DNA of 62,588 nucleotides from assembly GCA_030267965.1 (NCBI GenBank), contig BRYA01000135.1, positions 34,505 through 97,092 on the forward strand, in the 5' to 3' direction. Of the stretch, positions 54,501 through 62,588 are shown one piece after another. Position 1 is the first letter of the stretch. Each line of letters opens with the position of its first letter. This stretch comes from Triparma columacea. Taxonomy: Eukaryota; Sar; Bolidophyceae; Parmales; Triparmaceae. The position numbers were made by a program, and so were the translations under genes. The notes under the pieces are model-generated. The model saw only the letters and a program-made list of their open reading frames with translations. It had not been told where the DNA came from and made no database searches.

Positions 54501-55807
54501 ACCTAATGCTCCTCTGCGAGGCCATCCTAGACATCGCTGAGTTCGAGAGGACGGTCGTAATGGCTAACCTCGACGGCATAATGAAGCTCGCGGACGTCGT
54601 ACTATGGGGGTTCGAGGCATACCTAACGGCCCCCCCAGACGTCCTCCTTGAGTGGGCGAGGGTTAGGGGAGCGTTCGCTAGGGTAGTGGGAAGGCTGGGG
54701 GGAATGGGGAGAGGGGAGGAGGAGAAGGTGGGGGAAGTCGTTAGGAGGGTCATCGAGAAAGAGGCGGGGACGGCGAAGGAGTTTATAAGGGGGGGGGCGG
54801 GAGGGGAGAAGGGGCAGCTTCTCTTCAGCAGCGAAGTTATTGGCAGCGAGAAACTACCGGCAGGAGCTTACTTTAAGATCATGGGGGATGGAACGATCGG
54901 AAACGAGGCGCTGATAGCCTTCTTCGTGTCCCTCGGCGGCAGCGTTTTAGAGTTGCTGATGACCGGGCTGGCCTCGCCGGACCTCGGGAGGCGCTTCGTC
55001 CAGGGGGGGGGGGGAGGACAGGAGGGGGGAGGCTTCGATAGGCCCGAACTTGACTTCGAGGACCCCCGCAACGCCATCGGGGAGGCCTACTACGCCATGG
55101 GAACGAAAATTCTAAGCCTCTGCAAGCGGGAGGGGAGGGAACTGGGGGGCGACCTCCTCGAGGTCGTCAGCCAGTGCGCGAGCCTCGTCGTTTTCGACTG
55201 GCTGATAGGGGAGGGCGCGGGAACGGGGGGGATCGATTACGACGACAGCTTCACGCTCGTCATCCTAGACTTCCTCCCCCTGGCTCTCTCCTTCGGGAGC
55301 GTTATTGTGAGGGTGGGGGAGCTCTTCGAGCAGTTCTTGGGGAGCCAGGCGGGAGTGAGGGTGGAGGGAGGCCTGGGCTCCGGGGGCGGGGGGGCGGGAG
55401 AGGTAGGGATCGAAGTCACCATCGCCGCGCTCCTCCACGCCGCGAGCGGGAGGATCCCCCCCTGGGCACTAGAGTACATCCCCCCGAGCTTCGAGGGTAT
55501 TTACGCAGGGATGGGAGGGGGGGAGGGGGGGGGGGCGGGGGCGGGCATGATCGTCAGCTGCACAGGGGTCGCGGGGAAGATAAAGTGGCAAGGGGAGACG
55601 GGCTGGAGGCCAATGGGAGGCATCTTCGTCTATAGGCTGAAGAATGCCGCGGTTGAGGACTTGCTCAAGTGCGTCGGAAACTGCTGCAAGACGAGGAACT
55701 GGAAAGAACTCAAGAACGGCCTGAAGATGGCGTGCGGGAGGAAAAAGAAGGGAACGAATTACAAGCTAAAGCCGAGTTTAAGGAGCTTTGAGAACAATAG
55801 GCTTTGA
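51521..55807 (+). CDS. Large helical-repeat protein, karyopherin (importin/exportin)-like
   Basis: Four exons, 51521-51832, 52035-52717, 52831-54258 and 54373-55807. Phases are 0, 2 and 2, and the frame stays open across all joins, giving about 1285 residues. Composition and size suggest HEAT-type alpha-solenoid repeats: LKAACGALAALAVRCYHL, NQILLPAVYAFFIAAFEID, QVISKAVKLAVNFAKETC and LLEAICNLCLKSGDLRRL. The C-terminal end (WKELKNGLKMACG then KKKGTNYKLKPS) recalls importin-beta family members. Those carry proteins or RNA through nuclear pores with Ran. No single diagnostic motif was seen, so the family call is tentative. The 5' end is also uncertain: the ATG at 51521 is the first in frame, and a later one at 51578 or an upstream exon is possible. 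Confidence 0.55.
51879..51975 (+). repeat. Intronic microsatellite (GA, GATA, CA runs)
   Basis: GAGAGA, GATAGATA and ACACACA runs follow each other within the first intron of the karyopherin-like gene. Confidence 0.85.
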
Positions 55808-56540
55808 TGCGGTGAATAATCAATGAATTTGTTTTGGGAACTTAAATATGTGATGAAATCTTTCAACGTAGGACTGCGGTTTGATTTCCCCCATATTCTC
55901 CGCAGCGTTGGTGTCCCCGTTGGACGCTGGCTGGTTATGGGTGTTGTGAGTTGTGAGTTGGGATGGGTTTATGCTTCGGTGTGGGGAAAGGAGAGTTCGG
56001 GAAAAACACAACTGAAGAGGAGCAGAAAAAACCCAGTATCGAACAGTATTTAAGTCGAGAGACTAAAAGTGTGTAGGGACCTAATTAACTGTAGCCAAAC
56101 AGACAACTATCGGGTTGTGCCTAAGAAGCGCAAACAATTGTAGATACGGGAGCACTCAAACTGTGGGCGTACAACGGCCAAAGTGAAATACAAATCTAAC
56201 ATCGGGAGAGCTATTTTTCTAGACCCTTGAAGGAGTGGGGCTGCAACACTGGTGCTGAGCAGGTAGGTTGTTGGGGAGGATTAGCGGAAGAATGTAGGTG
56301 ATGGAGGGGCGGAGGATGCGCGTAAATGGACAGAAAGTGGCAAGAAAAAGACACTGAGGAGAGAGGCAGCGATGGAACCGGGTGTGTTTGATTCTCAGAA
56401 GGGGCCTAAATGCCGGCTTGAGTGATCGAGGGCAACATCTCTCTCAAAGATGGGACGAGACCGGCAGTATTCTCACTCTCACCAAACGTTCGCATGCCCC
56501 ACAGATTCTAAATCCCGCCGAGAGTTGAGCTTAACAGCAC
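55808..56540. other. Intergenic region, no gene seen
   Basis: 3' flank of the karyopherin-like gene and promoter region of the mini-exon gene. An in-frame TAA at 56532 precedes the next start codon, which supports that start. No coding signal was found. Confidence 0.5.
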
Positions 56541-59500
56541 ATGGACACGGAAAGTGAATCCCGAGGAGGGAGAGAAGAGCGTGTGGAGGAGACTCATACA
56601 CTTCAAGTTGACTCCCCGATGCCCGACAACTGCCATTCAGTACCCGATCTAGGCCATGAGAGGCAAGTTACTCCGTCTTCATCAATTGAAAGAATTCGTG
56701 GGGACGCTGGACAAGGTGAGAGAGTCGTGTCAAGGGGTTAGTGGGGGTGGAAACTCTTGACATTCTACAGGGAAAAATGACGATACGTCGGGTCAAGCGT
56801 GGAAATCTTTTCATTTTGACTAACAACGCCAAAATCGCTATTACCGCAGACTCTGAAAATGGTCATGAGGACTTTGGACGAGGTGAGTTGTGCGTTGAGA
56901 GCCGGAAAAGAAGAATGCATTTTAATACTCTAGGGGAGAGCTGAAGAGTCGCGGGAGGGCGCGTTGAAACTTGTAATTTTTTCTCACTTTTGCAATGTGT
57001 TGTGTTGTCCCCTTCACAGTGTCTAAATCTAAAAGCTCTCATGAGGATGCTGGACGAGACAGAGGTAAGCTCGATTCAGGGAGTCGTATGGGGGGAGACC
57101 CTTGTAGTTTTTCTCACCGCCCTGCGTGCGGAACGCGCGGAGCCGTTCGCGGAGGGCCTGGCCCTCGGCGTCGAGCTCGACCGGCGGCGGCTGTGGCGCA
57201 CGTGCGCGCGCGCCGGTCTGTGGCAACCGCATGGGTTGCGTCTCCGGCGACCGCGTGGGGCGCTTGATATGCTACACAGAAACGAGGAGCACGTTGAAAT
57301 CTCTTCATGTTGACTAACATAACAAACACCATAATCGCCATTACCGCAGACTCTGAAAATTGTCATGAGGATGCCGGACGAGGTGAGTTGTGCGTTGAGA
57401 GCCGGAAGATAGAAAGGAAAATTTAATACTCTAGGAGAGAGTGGGAGAGACACGGGAGGACGCGTTGACACTTTGTAGTTTTCTCACTTTTGTGCAATGT
57501 GTTGTGTTGTCCCCCCTTCAGTCTCTAAATCTAAAAGCTCTCATGAGGACGCTGGACAAGACCGAGGTAAGTTCGATTCAGGGAGTCGTAGGAGGGGAGA
57601 CCCTTGATATTCTACACGGAATCGAGGAGCACACGTTGAAATCTCTTCATGTTGACTAACATAACAAACACCATAATCGCCATTACCGCAGACTCTGAAT
57701 ATGGTCATGAGGATGCTGGACGAGGTGAGTTGTGCGTTGAGAGCCGGAAGAGAGAAAGGATAATTCGATACTCTAGGAGAGAGCAAGAGAGTCGCGGGAG
57801 GACGCGTTGACACTTTGTAGTTTTCTCTCACCGCCTGCGTGCGGAACGCGCGGAGCCGTTCGTGGAGGGCCTGCGGCGACCGCATGGGATCCATCTCCAG
57901 CGACCGCATGGGTTCCGTCTGCTGCGACCGCATGGGGCGCTTCTGCGGCGACCGCATGGGTTCCGTCTGCTGCGACTGCATGGGGCGCTTCTTTGGCAAC
58001 CGCATGGGTTGCGTCTCCGGCGACCGCGTGGGGCGCTTGATATGCTACACAGAAACGAGGAGCACGTGTTGAAATCTCTTCATGTTGATTAACATAACAA
58101 ACACCATAATCGCCATTACCGCAGACTCTGAATATGGTCATGAGGATGCTGGACGAGGTGAGTTGTGCGTTGAGAGCCGGAAGAGAGAAAGGATAATTCG
58201 ATACTCTAGGAGAGAGCAGGAGAGTCGCGGGAGGACGCGTTGACACTTTGTAGTTTTTGCTCACTTTTGCAATGTGTTGTGTCGTCCCCTTCACAGTCTC
58301 TAAATCTAAAAGCTCTCATGAAGACGCTGGACAAGACCGAGGTAAGTTCGATTCAGGGAGTGGCAGGGGGGGAGACCCTTGTAGTTTTTATCACCGCCTG
58401 CGTGCGGAACGTGCGGAGCCGTTCGCGGAGGGCCTGGCCCTCGGCGTCGAGCTCGACGGGCAGCGGCTGCGGCGCACATGTGCGCACGCCGGTCTGCGGC
58501 GACTGCATAGAATCCATGTCCTGCGACCGCATGGGGCGCTTCTGCGGCGACCGCATGGGTTCCGTCTGCGGCGACCGCATGGGGCGCTTCTGCGGCGACC
58601 ACATGGGTTCCGTCTCCGGCGACCACGTGGGGCGCTTGATATGCTACACGGAATCGAGGGGCACGCGTTGAAATCTTTTCATGTTGACTAACATAACAAA
58701 CACCATAATTGCCGATTCCCGCAGATTCCAAAAACGGCCACAAGGACGCGGGACGAGGTGAGTTGTGCGTTGAGAGCCGGAAGAGAGAGAGGACAATAAG
58801 TACTCTAGGAGAGAGCGGGAGAGTCGCGGGAGAGTCGCGGGAGGACGCGTTGAAGCTTTGTAATTTGTTCTCACTTTTGCAAAAAATGTTCCCTTCACAG
58901 TGTCTAAATCTAAAAGCTCTCATGAGGACGCTGGACAAGACCGAGGTAAGTTCGATTAAGGGAGTGGGCAGGGGGGGAGACCTTTGTAGTTTTTATCACC
59001 GCCTGCGTGCGGGCGGAACTCGCGGAGCCGTTCGCGGAGGGCCTGGCCCTCGGCGTCGAGCTCGACGAGCGGTGGCCGCGGCGCACGTGCGCGCGCCGGT
59101 TTGCGGCAACCGCATGGGATCCGTCTCCGGCGACTGCGTGGGTTCTGTCTGCGGCGACCGCATGGGGCGCTTCTGCGGCGACCGCATGGGGCGCTTCTGC
59201 GGCAACCGCATGGGTTCCGTCTCCGGCGAACGCGTGGAGCGCTTGATATGCTACATAGAAACGAGGAACACGCGTTGATATCTCTTCATGTTGACTAACA
59301 AACACCATAGTCGCCATTACCGCAGACTCTAAAAACGGTCACGAGGACGCCGGACAAGGTGAGTTGTGCGTTGAGAGGCGGAAAAGAAGAACACATTTTA
59401 ATACTCTAGGGAAGAGCGGGAGAGTCGCGGGAGGACGCGTCGACAGTTTGTAATATTTCTCACTTTTGCAACAATGGTGTCCCCTTCACAGTCTCTAGAA

Positions 59501-62500
59501 GCTCTCATGAGGATGCTAGACGAGGTGAGTTTACGTATTCGTGTAGACGAAGAGTAGAGTATTTTGATCGTTCGGGGAGGGCTGAGAAGCCATTCTGAGG
59601 AAGTTTCAGATTTTGCATTTTTTTGACCCTTTTCACCCCCAAAACCACCCCCAGAAATTTCTGGCCATCCTCATCTTCAACCTGGATATGAAAATTTCAA
59701 TGCCGAAGTTTCCGACGATCCCTTAAACGGTAGAATAGCCCGCGAGAACAATCTAAGCGCTATACCACCTGCTGTCGGGTGCGCGACTCCAAGCCGCACG
59801 CCAGTCGGCCTTGCGACTGTCAGCCACGCCACTGCCGCTCAGGCCATGACATTAGATCCTGACAACACCATCAGGAATAAATACCCCCCGGAGTCCCTCT
59901 CTAGCTCCGATCACACCTCTTCCACTATGCTAGGACAAGTTGATATCGATTACGCAGCTCTTGGACCCAAGCAAGTCAAACTTGTGAAGCTTCTTGAGGA
60001 GAGAGGAGCCGTTGAAGGCCTCATCGACACTTCCACCGGCCATGATGTGAAAGATTTAGGGCTCGCCGGTTTTTTCCACGACGAGCGCGACAAGATTATT
60101 CACTTTCTCCTCACCGATTGTGAGCAGGGCAAGTTCCGAAGGAAGACCCTCCAGGAGTACGACGAAAAGGAAGGAGTCATTCACAGACTCGTCTACTGGC
60201 AGCACTACAGCAGCGGGAATAAGTTTGTCGAATTTCTCCTCGACGTCAAAGTTGTATCTCCTGACAAATCGACGAACATTATGGAGTTGGCACCCCTTGA
60301 TGAGGATGACCTTTCTGATGAGGCAACTGCAAAGCTTGTCGAGATTCTAGCGTTAACAAATACCAAGGCTGTCAAGCGAGGTGTCATTAAGGGCGAGCTC
60401 AGCTTCACTGATTTTAAGTTTGGACAAACTGCAGTCACCATGGTGGGAACTCTCAAGGCAGAGGAGAGGGTTACAGAGGCGAAATCGAATCTAGACATTG
60501 GCACATTCAAAAGCTTTAAATCTGCTAGGGCAAACGTCGGAAGGATAAACAGCAGCATCAGCAGTGTCAAGAAAGCAAGGTCGAACGTTGGAAGGATAAA
60601 TAGCAGCATCAGCAGTGTCAAGAAAGCAAGGTCAAACATTGGAAGGATAAAAAGCAGCATCAGCAGTGTCAAGAAAGACAATTTCAAGGATGTATTTGTT
60701 TCATGGAAGGGAATTCTAGATGAGTTCAGGAAGAAATTTAGACAGCCTGCAGTCATTGACGAGCGGAGGAAGGCGCACTTTGTGGAAATGGTCATGCCCA
60801 ATGTGCCAACTCTTACTGAGGAGGAGGACAGGATGCTGGAAAGTGTTGCAGGGCTGGAGGAGGAACTCTACAAGAAGGGAAAGAGAGTCAAGGGGACACT
60901 GAAGGAGGGTATTGACAAGTTCCTGTGGAGAGATGGGGACAAGGTGTGGGGAGCCTATGGGGTCATCCTGGACAAGTCAGCGAAGGGTGTGTTGGCAGAG
61001 CAATTTCTGCTTGACACATTTGTGCTGTCAGAGGAGCACTTCAAAAATAATGGGAACTTACCAAGGGTGATCAGAAATGATTTAGAGGGTACTAGAGGTA
61101 TGCACTATCATATTGGCGTGAAGGTCCCTGCCGCCACCAATCGACTATTTGAGAATTGGTATGTGTGGAAGGAAGTCAAACTTGAGAACGGCCGAGCTTC
61201 GTACATGGTGGCTTTTGTGCCACTGACAGAGTACCCTGAAGGAGGCTTCAAGGACCTCAGTAAGGAAGGATTTGTGCTAGCAAAGACTACAGGTGTCTTC
61301 TTCTTCAATGAAATTGCCCCAAATGTCTGTAGAGTAACACGCATTCAGACTGGCGATCTTCAATTCAAAGGCCTTCAAAAGACACTGATGGACAATGCTA
61401 TTCACTACCTTGCAAAGATTCAGCTTATTGAAGCCAACAGTTTGCAGAAGAAGTTCAAGAGGAACGGAAAGGAGGTTGATGCTGAGGTCAGGGGGGCCTT
61501 GGTCAAGAGGATGAAGGAGGGTGTTGAGTTGGAGGAGGACCAGAAGAAGGTGTTTGGGGAGGTGGAGGAGCTCTTTGGTGGGGAGGAGGAAGGAAGAAAA
61601 TCTAAGAGCTTGAAGAGAACGAGCTCGAAGAGTAGGGCAACTTTTAGGGCATCTTTAAAGGGTCGAATGAGTTTTGGGAAGCTCTTTGGTGGGGAGGATG
61701 AAGGAAGGTGGAGGCCTCTTGAGTCACCTTATGAGGGAGTGAAGATGGAGATCAAGTACAAGCAGCAGGAGAAAGGAAAAAAGACACTCGGTTTTGGAAG
61801 AGCCGAGTGTGTAGCCGACTGTTCAGCTGAGGAAGCAGCTGCTTGGTTCTTTGCGTACTGCAGCAGGGAGAGGATGGCAGTGGATAGAGAGGAAGGAAAT
61901 CCTGCAAGGCTGGAGATAATGAAAAGTGGCGAAGGAAGGGTAAATGAGAAGCTGTTTGCAACAGTCAAGAAATTTCCTTTCCCTCTTCATGCTAGAGAGT
62001 TTATAAACAGATATGTGTGGCAAAAGGGACACGAAGAAGGCGCAATGTCTATAGCGTTTGTCCCAGCTGAAGAGCAGGTAGACTATGGGGGAAACCTAGG
62101 AAAGCTTGTGCAGGCAAAAACTAGTGGTATTCTCACTGCCAAGAATATTGAGGACCATAATGGTGTTCTCCAGTGTAAACTTACATTGACCCAGTTTATG
62201 GACACAGGAGGGCACATTCCTGTGGAAGTTGTCAGCAGATTAACCCCGTACGTGCTCAGTGCGATAGCAGAACTCAGGGATTCCTTCCAGCGGGATGAAG
62301 AGGTTGATAAAGCTGCACTGGCCTCTCTTGCCAACATCATCAAGAATGAGCCCCAAGATTACACCGAGGAGGAGAAGCAAGCAATCAGGAAGGGGATGGA
62401 GTTCTATGAGAAGTGCAAGGAGGGGAGGACTTTTGATGATTTGAAGAGTCCTGATGAGAGGGTCAAGATGAAGCTAGTTCACGTTGATGGGGCAAGCAGT

Positions 62501-62588
62501 GGGACTGGTTTTGCCACTACTGTGGTTGATGCGAGTGTGGAGGAGTGTGCAGCACGCGAGTTATTTTTGGATTCAAGAGAATTCCGTA
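56541..62588 (+). CDS. START-like multidomain protein with an array of phase-1 mini-exons (3' end beyond window)
   Basis: Exon 1 is 56541-56715. Mini-exons follow at 56850-56882, 57020-57064, 57350-57382, 57522-57566, 57692-57724, 58125-58157, 58297-58341, 58725-58757, 58901-58945, 59326-59358 and 59492-59524. A long exon runs from 59655 to the window end without a stop. All joins are phase 1 and GT-AG, and the joined frame has no stop. Mini-exons encode 11-residue (e.g. DSENGHEDFGR) or 15-residue units (VSKSKSSHEDAGQDR). The long exon begins with a small helical domain (KQVKLVKLLEERGAVEGLI). A 17-residue repeat follows (core GRINSSISSVKK, three copies), then two and part of a third START-like domain (about 60900-61430, 61750-62240 and 62460 onward; RLFENWYVWKEV and REFINRYVWQKG align). 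START folds bind lipids; the ligand and the role of the repeat peptide are unknown. Confidence 0.7.
57105..57266 (+). repeat. GC-rich insert copy 1 in a beta intron
   Basis: About 162 bases absent from the short beta intron at 57567-57691. It starts TAGTTTTTCTCACCGCC and ends GGGGCGCTTG, with CTTG on both sides of the insert. This copy has the fewest 24-bp units. Confidence 0.75.
57818..58039 (+). repeat. GC-rich insert copy 2, in a chimeric alpha/beta intron
   Basis: About 222 bases. Left of it the intron is alpha type, right of it beta type. It contains a 24-bp minisatellite with units such as CGACCGCATGGGTTCCGTCT. Confidence 0.75.
58382..58638 (+). repeat. GC-rich insert copy 3 in a beta intron
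   Basis: About 257 bases. It has at least five 24-bp units that alternate between a TTCCGTCT and a GCGCTTCT ending, and is flanked by CTTG. Confidence 0.8.
58987..59245 (+). repeat. GC-rich insert copy 4 in a beta intron
   Basis: About 259 bases, similar to copy 3 with a different order of 24-bp units. The flanks are TTTG on the left and CTTG on the right. Confidence 0.8.
60524..60676 (+). repeat. Three in-frame copies of a 51-bp coding repeat
   Basis: Each copy encodes 17 residues with the core GRINSSISSVKK. Copies differ by a few bases. They lie between the N-terminal helical part and the first START-like domain. Confidence 0.9.

Larger units (their letters stand above)
56850..59524 (+). 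repeat. Tandem array of alternating 33-nt and 45-nt symmetric mini-exons with conserved introns
   Basis: The repeat unit is a B exon (33 nt), an alpha intron, an A exon (45 nt) and a beta intron, about 500-600 bp in all. Alpha introns begin GTGAGTTGTGCGTTGAGAGC and end TGTCCCCTTCACAG. Beta introns begin GTAAGTTCGATT and end with TTGACTAACATAACAAAC and CCATTACCGCAG. There are six B exons, four 45-nt A exons and one 33-nt A variant (59492-59524). One A exon is missing between 57724 and 58125. Exons and introns are both conserved, so duplication is recent or copies are being homogenised. Confidence 0.9.

Noticed and set aside
57541..58294. Minus-strand ORFs across the GC insert as genes
   Set aside because: They run through exons and introns of the plus-strand array and owe their openness to a 24-bp, stop-free repeat. 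I keep only the idea of a captured fragment.
58257..58691. Plus-strand ORF continuing from an A exon into the intron
   Set aside because: It contains a strong GTAAG donor and ends in the intron; the spliced reading is consistent across all copies.
56850..59524. CRISPR-like regular repeats
   Set aside because: The repeats are flanked by GT and AG, stay in frame, and have homologous rather than unique spacers. They are exons and introns.

Overview
The window looks like nuclear DNA of a eukaryotic alga. Genes carry GT-AG introns, the intergenic spaces are short, and the proteins are typically eukaryotic (kinesin, 3R-MYB, CDPK, NF-YC, mitochondrial ATP synthase d). Several N-termini suggest an ochrophyte stramenopile. 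The enolase has a mitochondrial presequence, as in stramenopiles that run lower glycolysis in mitochondria. IF-2, a sugar transporter and other proteins begin with a signal peptide followed by a Phe-containing, transit-like stretch, as expected for a secondary plastid. A Parmales/Bolidophyceae-type alga is my guess; the sequence alone cannot settle it.

Layout. 0-13 kb: dynein light chain, a nucleotide-exchange-type transporter, a small secreted protein, a long NF-YC protein, a DUF711 protein, enolase, and a head-to-head pair of glycerophosphodiesterase and glycerophosphocholine acyltransferase. At 13.0-13.5 kb there is a sharp AT-rich island without genes. 13.7-29.7 kb: 3R-MYB, a Q/N/RG-rich low-complexity protein, an acidic protein, a small membrane protein, a choline-kinase-like protein, a METTL26-type methyltransferase, a secreted unknown, a plastid-type sugar transporter and a mitochondrial CBS-pair protein. 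29.8-46.5 kb: organellar IF-2, S1/P1 nuclease, NAD kinase, an SDR-type protein, a FadE-type acyl-CoA dehydrogenase, a membrane-anchored sugar acetyltransferase, an L-type lectin cargo receptor, a coiled-coil unknown (with an N gap in its intron) and a CDPK. 46.6-55.8 kb: a kinesin with a very large insertion after the P-loop, ATP synthase d, and a large karyopherin-like helical-repeat protein.

56.5-62.6 kb holds the most unusual locus. A gene begins with a normal exon and then runs through at least eleven mini-exons of 33 or 45 nt, all in phase 1. They alternate between two types and encode short repeats built on HEDAG. They are separated by near-identical introns, some of which carry a GC-rich insert with a 24-bp minisatellite. 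The gene then enters a long exon with START-like repeats that runs off the window. Splicing any subset of these exons would keep the frame.

I rebuilt splice junctions by requiring GT-AG borders, matching phase and continuity of family motifs. Many first exons are very short (2, 12, 23, 30, 64 and 64 coding nt), so simple ORF finding misses these starts. Several gene pairs are divergent with 51-121 bp between start codons.
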